Assembly: GCF_002850255.1 (NCBI RefSeq)
Contig: NZ_CP022523.1
Location: 754,486-818,485 of the forward strand
Direction: 5' to 3'
Length of the DNA: 64,000 nt
Source of the DNA: Pseudoalteromonas sp. NC201
GTDB lineage: Bacteria; Pseudomonadota; Gammaproteobacteria; Enterobacterales; Alteromonadaceae
Under the pieces are notes generated by a model. That model was not told the origin of the DNA, made no database searches, and was given only the letters and a program-made list of their open reading frames with translations. A program made the translations under genes and the position numbers. Of the stretch, positions 17,768 to 27,352 are shown in pieces (within the stretch, counting starts at the first letter, position 1; each line of letters starts with the position of its first letter).

Positions 17768-18484
17768 ATGAACTCAGTCATTCAACTTAATAACATCAAA
17801 AAGCGGTTTCAGACGGATGAAATTGCAACTCAAGCACTAGACGGTATTAATCTCGTGGTAGAGCCCGGCGAGTTTGTGGCTATCACGGGACCTTCGGGGT
17901 GCGGCAAGTCTACGTTACTGTCAATTTTGGGCCTGATTGATGAGCCAAGTAACGGCGAGTATTTTATCAGCGGTAACCAAGCATTTAATTTGAGCTCAGA
18001 CGAGCGTGCTCATATTCGCGCTAACCATATAGGCTTTATTTTTCAGGCATTTAATCTTATCAGTGATTTAAATGTACTTGAAAATGTCATGTTACCGCTG
18101 ACTTATATCGGCGGCATTAGCCAAAAAGAAATGGAGCAAAAAGCCAAAGATGCACTGGCGATGGTGGGGTTAGAAAACCGAGTAAATCATTTTCCCTCTC
18201 AACTTTCAGGTGGTCAGCAACAGCGGGCCGCAGTTGCAAGAGCGTTGATTAACAGCCCCGACCTCATTCTCGCCGATGAGCCGACTGGTAACTTAGACTC
18301 AAACAATGCCCAGCAAGTGCTAGGGTTGTTGAGCGAGCTTCATGCAGCTGGCAAAACGATATGTATGGTAACGCATGATATTGAATCAACGACCTACGCC
18401 AGCCGGGTGATCTCAATGCTTGATGGCAATATTTTACGAGATAAAAAGCAGCTTGACCGTGTAAGTAAAGTCGTTGGAGCTTAG
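17768..18484 (+). CDS. ABC transporter ATPase, MacB/LolD type
   Basis: 238 aa with Walker A GPSGCGKSTLL, Q-loop FIFQAFNL, signature LSGGQQQRAAVARAL, Walker B LILADEPTGNLD and the switch VTHD. The sequence follows the LolD/MacB/FtsE class that powers mechanotransmission pumps rather than import. It ends with a TAG one base before the permease start at 18486. Energises export through the permease and adaptor genes on either side. Confidence 0.9.
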   Translation: MNSVIQLNNIKKRFQTDEIATQALDGINLVVEPGEFVAITGPSGCGKSTLLSILGLIDEPSNGEYFISGNQAFNLSSDERAHIRANHIGFIFQAFNLISDLNVLENVMLPLTYIGGISQKEMEQKAKDALAMVGLENRVNHFPSQLSGGQQQRAAVARALINSPDLILADEPTGNLDSNNAQQVLGLLSELHAAGKTICMVTHDIESTTYASRVISMLDGNILRDKKQLDRVSKVVGA

Positions 18485-18485
18485 T

Positions 18486-20882
18486 ATGGGATTACTTTTA
18501 GATTTTCGCTATGCGCTGAGAAACATCGCAAAATCAATGCGATTTACGTTATTGATGATGTTTATTATGGTTGGTAGTTTGACCATATCATTGATTGGCT
18601 TTAATTATATTTATACCGTGGCATTCTCACATAGCCAAGTAGGGAATGGCAGCTCTGAAATCAGGATCTTCAAGGTTCGCAACCCTATCAGCACGCAAAA
18701 TCGATTTGAATATAGCATGCTGCCACAACTACGAGAACTTGATGAAGTTAAGCAACTTGAGGAGTGGCTTTATATTGCACCTGTGAGTGTTTGGGTAAGT
18801 GACGCTGAGCGAGGAAATCATTATCGAGGCTCCTATGTTGATGAGCGCTTTTTCCAGTTTATGGATATTAAGCCTGAGCTCGGGCGATTTTATACCGCTG
18901 AGGACTTTGTGGGATCAGCTCAAGATGTAGTCGTGATTTCAGACTATCTATGGTCGCATTTATTCCAAGGTAGCGAAGATGTTATTGGGCGTACGATGAT
19001 CGTTGATCAAAAGCCCTACGAGATAATCGGCGTGATGCCCAAACGTAATAACTTCCCGATATTTTCTAAACTCTGGCTACCGCTTAAAGGTAATAACGCA
19101 GCACCTGCTGATGCTATTGATATTATTTATAAGATGCCAAACGAGGTGGTAGAGTCAAAGCTAGAGCAACGCTTAAGTTTATTCTTCACTGACTACGCGA
19201 AGCAACGCGCTAGTCAGTCAGAGCTCGAGGTGGATAAAACAGTTCGAGTTGAATCAATGACTTTAGTAGAATACAACACTGATGGTGAGGCGATATTTGT
19301 ATTTACCCTATTTATGATAGGTATCGTACTCATTTTGCTTATTTCCTCAATCAACATTAGTAACTTACTCTTTGCCAAAATAATCGAGAGACAAAAAGAA
19401 TCGGCTATTCGTGCCGCGATTGGTGCGAAAAAATTAAGAGTTGTTCAGCAGCATGCTTGTGAGGGCTTTATTTACTGCTTTAGCAGTTGGGTAGTGGCGC
19501 TATTGCTAACGGATCTCGGTTTGCGGGCATTGAACTTTGTTATTAATATGATGATTGGTGGCAAAATGCCGTACTGGTGGTATTGGCAATTAAATACCAT
19601 CACTATCTTGGTGTCATTGTTGTTGATAAGCTTTGTATTTACTATTGCTGTGCTGTTACCTGCAGTGAAAACCGCTAACTTTAACATCAATGATGTACTG
19701 CGAGACGGCACGCGAGGTGCAACCGGCAAACAGGCTGGATTGATGTCAAAACGGCTATTGTCTTTGCAGGTGACTTTAGTGAGCTTTATGTTGATGGCGT
19801 CGAGCACCATAGGTTATGTGATGTACTCTATGGCGGGAAACATCGACGGAGAGACTCTCAAAGGGGTGCATTCCACTGAGCTGCAATTTCAAGCTGAAAA
19901 CGAATTTTCGAGTGATAAAGCGGTCGAAATGGCAAGCGCGTTGGTTGTGGGTATGACACTGGATCCTGCTTTTAAAGAAGGGCGCGTGTATCAGCGTGAG
20001 ATTGAACTTGATGTGCAAACAAGCGAAGGCGAAGTCTACACCGATAAAATCATAAATATTGAAGCTGTAACTCATCTTTTCAAGCGCGAACTGCAAAGCG
20101 GCAGAAACTTTACCGCACAAGACAACACAGAAGCGGCACCCGTGGTGATCATTAGTCAGTCTCTCGCAAAGGCTTTGTTTGGCAGTGAGGAAGTATTGGG
20201 GCGCTCACTGATGTTACGTGATGCAAAATGGCCAAGTGCTAAAATAATTGGCATAGCAGTGGATGAAATGAGCGTTGTCGCCAGTGAACGTCGTCATGAG
20301 GTCTATTTTAGTTTTCGTCAATATGCGCCAAAGGATAACGCAATGGCGGTTAAATTCGTCACTGAACTGCCGCCAAGCCAAAGTTACGAAGCGTTCTATC
20401 GCGTGTTAGGTAGGCTTTCAAGTAAGCTCGAAACTAGCTATGTTTTTGATCACTACGACAACCATCGCTCTATGATGGGGGCATTCACTAGCATCATTTA
20501 TGTGTTTTTGATTGTGGGTGGATTTGCCTTAACGCTTTCTTTAATCGGCATTTATGCCATGGGCCTTAGTAATATTAATAAATCTAGCTATGAAATAGGC
20601 ATCCGCCGTGCGCTTGGCTCCAAAGATCGCCAGATCATGTTGTTATTTATCAAGAAAAATCTAACCCATACCGTTATAGGGCTGACTATTTCTGCATTAA
20701 TTTTCTATATCTTGTGTTATCTTGCTGTAGACTTTTTCCGTGGTATTGTGCCGTTTAGTGTTATGTTTGGTGCGGGTAGCATTACTTTGCTACTGGTATT
20801 TGTTGCGGTATGCCTTGCGCTTTATATCCCGGTGAAACGCAGCATAAAAGTCCAACCTGCGGTTAGCTTAAGAATGGAATAA
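18486..20882 (+). CDS. ABC transporter permease, MacB/FtsX tandem type
   Basis: 798 aa from the ATG at 18486. An N-terminal helix (about 20-42) is followed by a large periplasmic MacB-like domain (about 50-260), three helices (about 275-395), a second helix-plus-periplasmic unit (about 420-650) and three final helices. The FtsX motif appears twice (KESAIRAAIGAKKLRV and YEIGIRRALGSKDRQI). This duplicated 8-helix layout is that of the separate permeases that work with a LolD-like ATPase and HlyD-like adaptor. Substrates of related systems include peptides and peptide antibiotics; here unknown. Confidence 0.85.
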   Translation: MGLLLDFRYALRNIAKSMRFTLLMMFIMVGSLTISLIGFNYIYTVAFSHSQVGNGSSEIRIFKVRNPISTQNRFEYSMLPQLRELDEVKQLEEWLYIAPVSVWVSDAERGNHYRGSYVDERFFQFMDIKPELGRFYTAEDFVGSAQDVVVISDYLWSHLFQGSEDVIGRTMIVDQKPYEIIGVMPKRNNFPIFSKLWLPLKGNNAAPADAIDIIYKMPNEVVESKLEQRLSLFFTDYAKQRASQSELEVDKTVRVESMTLVEYNTDGEAIFVFTLFMIGIVLILLISSINISNLLFAKIIERQKESAIRAAIGAKKLRVVQQHACEGFIYCFSSWVVALLLTDLGLRALNFVINMMIGGKMPYWWYWQLNTITILVSLLLISFVFTIAVLLPAVKTANFNINDVLRDGTRGATGKQAGLMSKRLLSLQVTLVSFMLMASSTIGYVMYSMAGNIDGETLKGVHSTELQFQAENEFSSDKAVEMASALVVGMTLDPAFKEGRVYQREIELDVQTSEGEVYTDKIINIEAVTHLFKRELQSGRNFTAQDNTEAAPVVIISQSLAKALFGSEEVLGRSLMLRDAKWPSAKIIGIAVDEMSVVASERRHEVYFSFRQYAPKDNAMAVKFVTELPPSQSYEAFYRVLGRLSSKLETSYVFDHYDNHRSMMGAFTSIIYVFLIVGGFALTLSLIGIYAMGLSNINKSSYEIGIRRALGSKDRQIMLLFIKKNLTHTVIGLTISALIFYILCYLAVDFFRGIVPFSVMFGAGSITLLLVFVAVCLALYIPVKRSIKVQPAVSLRME

Positions 20883-20886
20883 TAAT

Positions 20887-22269
20887 TTGAAAAAGGTGTT
20901 AATAGTAGACGACTCGCTTGATATTCAGGCGAGTCTGAAGTTTTTACTTGAGGATGAAGGCTATGCTTGCCATGGTGTGGTGACACCAGACGCAGCATTT
21001 GATTATGTCAGTACACAGGAAGTGGACTTGGTGCTATTGGATATGAACTTTACCCATGACACCACCAGTGGCAAAGAAGGGTTGGCGGCGATTGCTAAGC
21101 TCATTCAAATAGATCCGCTTTTACCCATTGTGGTGATGACTGGTTGGGCGACATTAGACCTTGCCGTTACTGCCCTAAAGCAAGGAGCGGCCGATTTCAT
21201 TGAAAAGCCATGGGATGATGAGCGCCTTGCTCATAGCATCAAAGTACAAATCGAGAAGCGAGCTGACAGACAACATTTAGCGCGGCTATCTGCTGAAAAC
21301 GAACGCCTTAAACAGCCCCAACAAACGATCAACTTTGTTACGCAAAGTGAGAAAAAACAGCGTGTGCTGACACAGCTCACCCAGTTGGCACAAAGCGATA
21401 TGAACATCTTGCTGACCGGTGAAAATGGCACAGGAAAGAGCTATTACGCACAGTATGTACACGAGCATTCAAGTCGTGCTGGTGGCAGTTTTATTTCGAT
21501 TAATATGGGGGCAGTGAGCGACGAGCTATTTAACTCTGAGTTATTTGGCCATAAAAAGGGGGCATTTACTGATGCGAAAGCAGATCGAGTGGGTGCATTT
21601 ACACTCGCAAGTAATGGCTCGTTGTTTTTAGATGAAATTGCCAATTTATCTTTGCAATCTCAAGCAAAGTTGCTTCAAGTGTTAGAAGAGCGGAAGTACG
21701 CGGCGGTTGGCAGTCACAAAGTTTTGGATAATACTGCGAGAATAATTTCTGCCACCAACTGCCAACTTAATGAAGCGATTGCCAATAACCAGTTTCGCCA
21801 AGATTTATATTATCGATTAAATACTATAGAAGTAGAAATACCGCCTTTAAGAGCGTGCCCAGAGGATATCTTGCCATTAGCAAAGCGTTTTTTAATGCGC
21901 TTCAGTCAAGATTACAAAAAATCACCACCAATCATTATGCCTTGTGCTGCTAAAGCACTGAGTGCTTATGACTTTCCTGGCAATGTAAGAGAGCTTAAAC
22001 ATATGATGGAGCGCGTGGTATTTACATGTTCAAACGCCCGAGTATTTGCCAGCGATTTGGCGCTCAGTCCCACACCGCACTCAGCGTTGCAATCGGTGAA
22101 TACTGCTACTGTGAGCACATCAGAAAATCACGATTTAACGCTGGATGAAATTATTGAGCAAGCACTATTTAAAAGACTGGAATTTCACGGTGGTAATGTA
22201 TCAAAAGCGGCGAAGAGCTTGGGACTATCGCGCAGTGCGTGGTATCGCAAAATGGATAAATATGAGTAG
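20887..22269 (+). CDS. NtrC-family sigma-54 response regulator
   Basis: 460 aa starting at TTG (20887), 4 bases after the permease. Receiver domain residues 1-120 with phospho-acceptor Asp in DLVLLDMNF and the Lys in FIEKPWDD. The AAA+ domain (about 150-390) has Walker A GENGTGKSY, Walker B GSLFLDEI and the sigma-54 contact loop GAFTDA in place of the canonical GAFTGA. The C-terminal Fis-type helix-turn-helix is GNVSKAAKSLGLSRSAWYRKM. It probably activates its own operon at the promoter at 16352. The loop substitution is seen in some family members and may weaken or alter sigma-54 contact. Confidence 0.9.
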   Translation: MKKVLIVDDSLDIQASLKFLLEDEGYACHGVVTPDAAFDYVSTQEVDLVLLDMNFTHDTTSGKEGLAAIAKLIQIDPLLPIVVMTGWATLDLAVTALKQGAADFIEKPWDDERLAHSIKVQIEKRADRQHLARLSAENERLKQPQQTINFVTQSEKKQRVLTQLTQLAQSDMNILLTGENGTGKSYYAQYVHEHSSRAGGSFISINMGAVSDELFNSELFGHKKGAFTDAKADRVGAFTLASNGSLFLDEIANLSLQSQAKLLQVLEERKYAAVGSHKVLDNTARIISATNCQLNEAIANNQFRQDLYYRLNTIEVEIPPLRACPEDILPLAKRFLMRFSQDYKKSPPIIMPCAAKALSAYDFPGNVRELKHMMERVVFTCSNARVFASDLALSPTPHSALQSVNTATVSTSENHDLTLDEIIEQALFKRLEFHGGNVSKAAKSLGLSRSAWYRKMDKYE

Positions 22270-22282
22270 GAGATAAGCAAGC

Positions 22283-23539
22283 TTGTTTTATCGATTTGGA
22301 CACTGGTTGTTAAGTGCATTACTACTCGTTATTGCTAACGTTCTGCTCCTTGTGCACAATTACCCGGTTGCACTCGTTATATTGCTAGATTTGGTATTTG
22401 CGCTGTGTTTTGCACTGCTCACTTATAAATATAGCTCTACAAGACAAAACACTATTAATCTCATTGATACCTTGTTGATATCGCTTCGCCAAGGCGATTA
22501 TGCTCTAAGAGCGGCACATGGCAAAGACGCACAATTATATTCAACGGTGGAACACTTAAACGCGCTTGCACAAACCATGCAAGCCGATCAGCGAGCGCTG
22601 GCAGAGCAAAGCGACCTGCTAAAGCAAATCATTGAAAAGCTTGATTGTGCACTTATCGTGTTTGACAAACAAAGCGTTGCATTTGCCAACAGCTACGCTG
22701 AGCGCACCTTTTTTGACTGTTACAAAGACGATGCTTGGCGCTGGTTTCAGTCATTACAAGCTCAGCAAAAACAAGGAAAGGTTTCGGTGATGCTTGACGG
22801 TACCGAGCATGCTTTTTTGCTTGAACACGACAGCTGCTACATTGCCAATAAACCTCACACTTTACTGGTTTTAAAACAGCTCGATAGTATTTTATATCAA
22901 CAAGAAAAAGACGCCTTACAGCGGTTTGTCCGTATTTTAAGTCACGAGATCAATAACACCATAGCGCCGATTGGTACGATAGCTCGCAGCCTAACCAAGC
23001 GCCTAGACCGTGAGTTAGATTTAGAAAGGTTTACTAGTGGGCTGTCACTCATCAACGAGCGCGCCAATTACCTTAAATCTTTTATGGGCAACTATGCCTC
23101 ACTTGCCAAATTACCTCCTGCGCATAAGCAGATTGTTGCACTCAGTGAGTTTTGCACTCAGCTACAAAGTATCTACCCTCAGCTAAAGGTAGAAAGCACA
23201 GCGGACCTGCTCGGTTTTTTTGATACGAGTCAAATCAAACAGGTGCTTTGCCATCTTATTAACAATGCCCAAGAAGCGTGCACACCTTCGCCAGAAGTCA
23301 CACTCAACATCACCCCCGATGCAGACAAGTTAGCGTTTACGGTCACAGATACAGGCCCCGGTTTTTCCAACCTAAACGAAGCTGCTGAAGCATTTTACAC
23401 CACCAAAGCTGATGGCAACGGCATAGGCCTTATGCTCTCTCGCATTATTATTGAAAACCACGGTGGACAACTCAAACTAGGCAATAACTCAAGCGGTGGT
23501 GCAAAAGTCAGTTTTAGCGTAGAGCGGGGTGGGAGTTGA
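22283..23539 (+). CDS. NtrB-like membrane histidine kinase
   Basis: 418 aa starting at TTG (22283) with AGGAG about 10 bases upstream. Two transmembrane helices at about residues 5-47 have almost no periplasmic loop, so it senses within the membrane or cytoplasm. A PAS-like segment covers about 115-200. H-box is RILSHEINNTIAPIGTIA; N-box LINNAQEA; G1 VTDTGPGF; G2 GNGIGLMLSRIIIENHGG. It is the partner of the preceding response regulator. Such kinases of efflux operons often sense the transported compound or membrane stress. Confidence 0.88.
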   Translation: MFYRFGHWLLSALLLVIANVLLLVHNYPVALVILLDLVFALCFALLTYKYSSTRQNTINLIDTLLISLRQGDYALRAAHGKDAQLYSTVEHLNALAQTMQADQRALAEQSDLLKQIIEKLDCALIVFDKQSVAFANSYAERTFFDCYKDDAWRWFQSLQAQQKQGKVSVMLDGTEHAFLLEHDSCYIANKPHTLLVLKQLDSILYQQEKDALQRFVRILSHEINNTIAPIGTIARSLTKRLDRELDLERFTSGLSLINERANYLKSFMGNYASLAKLPPAHKQIVALSEFCTQLQSIYPQLKVESTADLLGFFDTSQIKQVLCHLINNAQEACTPSPEVTLNITPDADKLAFTVTDTGPGFSNLNEAAEAFYTTKADGNGIGLMLSRIIIENHGGQLKLGNNSSGGAKVSFSVERGGS

Positions 23540-23683
23540 GTGCTGAAAGTAACAAGCAAAAAACGAAGACACCCAGTGTAATGTATTCAAAATAATTAGT
23601 GAAAGAGTACAAGTATGAAGCGGGTCGCAGGGTGAAAAATTTGAAAGACTTTAATAAAAAAACAACATTAATAAGGATTGTTT

Positions 23684-25198
23684 ATGACATCACGATGCAT
23701 TTTATTGGCATTTGCACTAGCTAGTACAATTGTGTTTGCAACTCCACATAATGGTTCGTTCGACCCAGCTAAGGGAACTTGGCAGAACAAAGATGAAGAT
23801 GGTGATGGTGTGTTAGACGAGCATGATGAGTTTCCATTTGACAGTCAACGCGCTCGTTATCCCGAAATTGTCGAGATTGAACCTAATGATAACCCCAGCA
23901 ATGCGGTAAAAGTTGCGCATCAACTTCCGTTTAAAGTAAAAGGGGTTATTTCAAATGCGGGTGATAATGGTGATTTGTACCAATTTAGTGCAAACAAGGG
24001 CGACTATATCTCAGCTCGCATTACCTATAGCTCCGATAATTTTAAGCCTAAAGTGTATTTTTCCGAGCAAGGTGGTTTTGTGATCAACTCATCGCAGATC
24101 CATACCCATAGCGCACTCAAAATGGCGCATATCCTGACTAAAATACCCCATGACGGAAAATTCAATTTGAGCGTCATTGATGATTTTTCGGGTGGCGCGC
24201 CGGACTATTCCTATGAAATTTACGTATTTAAAGATAAGGACACCGACGGTATTGATGATCATGCAGAATATGCAATTGGTGTTGAACCAACTCGTATTGA
24301 TACCGATAGAGACTCTATCCATGACTTCTATGAGTATTATGTAAAGCAAGGCGCTACACTCGATGAGGACAATAACGGGGTAATTAACTTATTAGACTTA
24401 GACAGTGATGGCGACGGCATTAGTGATGAGCGCGAAGGCTCAGGAAATGCAGATCAAGATGATAAATTAAACTTTTTGGATCTTGATTCTGATAATGATG
24501 GAGTCGCGGACGCCGACGAAAAACTCAACGCGAAAGGGTGGCCTGAAGACTCTGACAAAGACGGGGTTGAGGATTTTATCGATCTAGATAATGATGGCGA
24601 CAAAGTGTTAGATATTTATGACGCTGAGCCGTATGAGCGAGTACGAGGCTTTAGATTAAGCGACTCACCAAGTGTACAAATATCCTCTCAAGCCGGCTAC
24701 TACAATGGCTATTCATTACCTCGAATTTATCGTATCGGCGATAGTGTTGTATTTACTGGTGATGACTTTGCCGGGCTGGAGAACCCAAAAGTGGTTATCT
24801 ATAACGGTGAAGAAATTTATAATATCGCGCCAACATCGCACACTAACTCAGAGCTAATCTTTGAGCTCAATCTACCATTTCGCAAATATAAGGCATTTAT
24901 TTACACTCGAAATAAGCGTTCTAATGAAGTGCGATTAAGCCCATACAAAGCGGGTTCACCGTTAATATTTGGATATGCCTCAATCAAAGTTCAAGAAGGT
25001 GAGCAATATGAGCTTAAGGGAGTGGGGTTTGATGATAAAACCCGCATCATAATGGGAAATAAAACACTTGTTCCTTCAACTCATACACCATCTAGTCTTA
25101 CATTTACTATACCAACTGGTATAACAAAAGGCATATTACAATTAACGAATAATGTTGGAACGAGCAATAAGGTTCGGTATCGGGTGCAAGCACGCTAA
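23684..25198 (+). CDS. Secreted protein with PPC, thrombospondin type-3 and IPT-like domains
   Basis: 504 aa from the ATG at 23684 (AAGGA 7 bases upstream). Signal peptide ends near ATIVFATP. Residues about 37-50 hold one Ca-binding DEDGDGVLDEHDEFP loop. Residues about 60-165 look like a PPC domain (EPNDNPSNAVKVAHQLPFKVKGVISNAGDNGDLYQFSANKGD). A run of Asp-rich D-x-D-x-DG thrombospondin type-3 repeats follows to about residue 315. The C-terminal half has two IPT/TIG-like segments. No catalytic domain is seen. It is probably an extracellular calcium-binding adhesin or scaffold. A hairpin repeat of the dispersed family lies directly downstream. Confidence 0.75.
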   Translation: MTSRCILLAFALASTIVFATPHNGSFDPAKGTWQNKDEDGDGVLDEHDEFPFDSQRARYPEIVEIEPNDNPSNAVKVAHQLPFKVKGVISNAGDNGDLYQFSANKGDYISARITYSSDNFKPKVYFSEQGGFVINSSQIHTHSALKMAHILTKIPHDGKFNLSVIDDFSGGAPDYSYEIYVFKDKDTDGIDDHAEYAIGVEPTRIDTDRDSIHDFYEYYVKQGATLDEDNNGVINLLDLDSDGDGISDEREGSGNADQDDKLNFLDLDSDNDGVADADEKLNAKGWPEDSDKDGVEDFIDLDNDGDKVLDIYDAEPYERVRGFRLSDSPSVQISSQAGYYNGYSLPRIYRIGDSVVFTGDDFAGLENPKVVIYNGEEIYNIAPTSHTNSELIFELNLPFRKYKAFIYTRNKRSNEVRLSPYKAGSPLIFGYASIKVQEGEQYELKGVGFDDKTRIIMGNKTLVPSTHTPSSLTFTIPTGITKGILQLTNNVGTSNKVRYRVQAR

Positions 25199-25233
25199 AA
25201 AATAAAGAACGATAGTAGACCAAAGAAGATTAA

Positions 25234-25285
25234 GACACCCACCTCAAAGAAAGAGAAAAAACGGTTAAAGTTTGTCGTGGGTGTC
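25234..25285. repeat. Dispersed hairpin repeat, copy A
   Basis: GACACCCAC (25234-25242) and GTGGGTGTC (25277-25285) are perfect 9-base inverted arms with a 34-base A-rich interior, followed by AGCCA. The same arms and flanks recur at 26625-26677 and 29141-29193, and in truncated form at 26113-26153. The copy sits 35 bases after a gene end. Bases 25290-25540, before the broken gene that follows, are AT-rich and show nothing else. Confidence 0.7.
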
Positions 25286-25540
25286 AGCCATTTCCTTTTC
25301 GAATCACGATTAATGATTTAGTCGCTATTTGTATCGGACGCTATTTCCATGATTGCTAATGAGCACTGCCCGTATTTTTCCTCATTTATGTGGCTTGATA
25401 TTTTTATGTTTCATTACTATTTTTATTTTTTTAAAAAATGAATGGGTTTGAATTGATTTTATTTTGGTTTTTGTGTTTGTATTAAGTGTGGTTGGGTTTG
25501 CTATAGAGTTTTTTATAATTATAAATTGTTGAGAGTTATT

Positions 25541-26097
25541 ATGGAAGTTGCTTTTAAAATAATTGAGTTAGGAATAGTAGTGTTTACTCTGTTTTTTGCT
25601 TGGAAACTTTTTTATTTTTCAAAAAAATCAGGAGGAGGATTCTCCTTCAAAGTGAGGGAATTTGTTGAATTAAAAGTTGAACCTTCAAAGGTCGTTGTTT
25701 AAAAAGGAGTGAAAAGAGAAGCTGAGTTGGATAAAACAGACAAACTTCCAGCAGACTATGTTTATCTAAATCATATAGTATTCTTAAGAGGGCATAGACA
25801 GGCTGAATTCCAGTCTAGAACCGGCTTAAATGGAATTCCACATTGTGATATTCGTGTTATTCTTAAATCGTATTATAAAGGTGCATTGGAAAATGTTAAA
25901 TATGTAGAGTGTTTCTTACATAAAAGCTACCAGAGACTATCCAATGCAGATCACAAAAGTCGAATAATTTTCTGCTAAAAGAGCTGATATATGGAGAATA
26001 TGTACTCCAAGCAAAAGTATACTTAAATGACAGGCCAGAACCTATTCTATTACAGCGTTATATCACATTAGAGCATAACGGAAACTTTAATAGCTGA
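25541..26097 (+). pseudogene. Broken membrane-anchored protein gene (stop plus frameshift)
   Basis: From the ATG at 25541 the frame encodes a helix (IIELGIVVFTLFFAWKLFYF) and SKVVV, then meets TAA at 25700. It continues in the same frame (KGVKREAELDKTDKLPADYV...) to 25978. A +1 shift near 25960 restores coding to a TGA at 26095 (NNFLLKELIYGEYVLQAKVYLNDRPEPILLQRYITLEHNGN). The three pieces read as one protein of about 185 residues with an N-terminal anchor and a soluble beta-rich domain. I do not recognise the family. AAAGGAG before the GTG at 25709 could allow reinitiation. It is either a decayed gene or carries two sequence errors. Confidence 0.55.
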
Positions 26098-26112
26098 CTT
26101 CCAATTCGAAAC

Positions 26113-26153
26113 CGCACCGCTCAAGGAGATACAGATTTGTGGTGGGTGTCGGC
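26113..26153. repeat. Dispersed hairpin repeat, truncated copy D
   Basis: CACCGCTCAAGGAGATACAG followed by TTTGTGGTGGGTGTCGGCC keeps the left-arm remainder, the CTCAAxGA-ATACAG core and the right arm GTGGGTGTC of the family, but has lost much of the interior. It lies 16 bases after the end of the broken gene. Confidence 0.5.
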
Positions 26154-26281
26154 CGTTTATGGGAGCTAAGTAAAGGTGGTGCGCAAATTTAATTTACAGT
26201 TACGGCTGTGTGTTAATAAAATGAGATGACTAGCCGCATGTGGAAGTCATTATTTCTATACAACCTAGGAGAAGGAAACGA

Positions 26282-26593
26282 ATGGAAGTAGTCGCAAGAA
26301 GGATCTCAAAAATATCTCTATTAAAAATTTTATTCATTGGCTTTACCGTTAGTATGAGCATTTTAACCACTTGTTTTGGGATCGCAGCATTATTTGGTTT
26401 TAATACAATAGAGTGGTTTGGTGAATATAAAACAGGTATTGAGGGTGTTTTTTATGGTGTCTTAATGGGACCAATATTCGGAGCTATTTTATCATGTATG
26501 TCATGGGTAGCTATAACTCTAGGGCTTTGGGTATACTCCTTTTTTAACCCTATAAAAGTCTCTTTTAGGCATGTTATTGAACACCAAGAATGA
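26282..26593 (+). CDS. Small two-helix membrane protein of unknown function
   Basis: 103 aa from the ATG at 26282, preceded by AGGAGAAGGAAACGA; an earlier GTG at 26240 lacks a ribosome site. Two transmembrane segments are evident: ILFIGFTVSMSILTTCFGIAAL and FYGVLMGPIFGAILSCMSWVAIT followed by LGLWVYSFF. The N-terminus is basic (RRISKISLLK), suggesting a cytoplasmic start. I recognise no family. The gene is flanked on both sides by members of the dispersed hairpin repeat. Confidence 0.6.
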   Translation: MEVVARRISKISLLKILFIGFTVSMSILTTCFGIAALFGFNTIEWFGEYKTGIEGVFYGVLMGPIFGAILSCMSWVAITLGLWVYSFFNPIKVSFRHVIEHQE

Positions 26594-26624
26594 CAAAACC
26601 ACCAAAAAGACAACAAAATGACAA

Positions 26625-26677
26625 GGCACCCACCTCAAAGATACAGCCAAAAACGGTTCAGGTTTGTTGTGGGTGTC
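26625..26677. repeat. Dispersed hairpin repeat, copy B
   Basis: GGCACCCAC (26625-26633) and GTGGGTGTC (26669-26677) are the arms; the interior has CTCAAAGATACAGCCAAAAA. Flanks AAAATGACAAG and AGCCATTATC are shared almost base for base with copy C 2.5 kb away. It lies 31 bases after a gene end and before the convergent LysE gene. Confidence 0.7.
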
Positions 26678-26706
26678 AGCCATTATCCTTACTACCTACT
26701 CATTTG

Positions 26707-27315
26707 TTATTTCACTATCCAAGGCACTATGACATGGTCATAACCAATGCTTAAAGACACGTAGACTAATAGCGCAGCCATTACTAAGTTAAAAGCTTTA
26801 AAATACTTGGGATCGGAGATCTGTTTACCCATCATTGAACCCACTATCGAATAGCTAGTGGGGGCTCCGAATGCAAGTACAGCAAGGAGCATTGACCATA
26901 TGACAACGGCAATGCCGGTAATGCCAACGCTTGGAAACTGAATGGTAGAAACCGGCAACGTTGCGATTAGCGCTTTGGGGTTGAGTAGCTGCATGAAAAG
27001 TCCGTCTCGAAAGCTCAACGATTTGGCCGCACTTCGCTTATCACAGAGCTCAACGTTAGCATGTGCCACTTTCCAAGCAATATATAGAATATAAAGGCAC
27101 CCAGCCAAGCTGATAAAAGGCAGTAGCTGTGGATTAATAAACTTGAGCCCGACAATCCCTAAGATAACGAACAAGATGAACATTGCCATTCCAACACCGG
27201 CGAAAAAACCGAGATGAACACGCGTCTGTTTGTTTAGACCACTATGTAGACCAAGCAAGTTGATAGGCCCAGGGGTATACATTACCCCGATAGCATAGGC
27301 GAAAATTTCTGACAT
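26707..27315 (-). CDS. LysE-family exporter
   Basis: 202 aa with six predicted hydrophobic segments. The family landmarks are MYTPGPINLLGLHSGLNKQ at the N-terminus and FRDGLFMQLLNPKALIATLPV mid-chain. It exports amino acids or related compounds. It lies 37 bases downstream of an AraC regulator on the same strand, an arrangement seen often for LysE/AraC pairs, so the regulator probably senses the exported compound. Substrate unknown. Confidence 0.85.
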   Translation of the reverse strand: MSEIFAYAIGVMYTPGPINLLGLHSGLNKQTRVHLGFFAGVGMAMFILFVILGIVGLKFINPQLLPFISLAGCLYILYIAWKVAHANVELCDKRSAAKSLSFRDGLFMQLLNPKALIATLPVSTIQFPSVGITGIAVVIWSMLLAVLAFGAPTSYSIVGSMMGKQISDPKYFKAFNLVMAALLVYVSLSIGYDHVIVPWIVK

Positions 27316-27352
27316 GATTTACTACTCCGATATAAGCAGTCGACGAGCTAAG

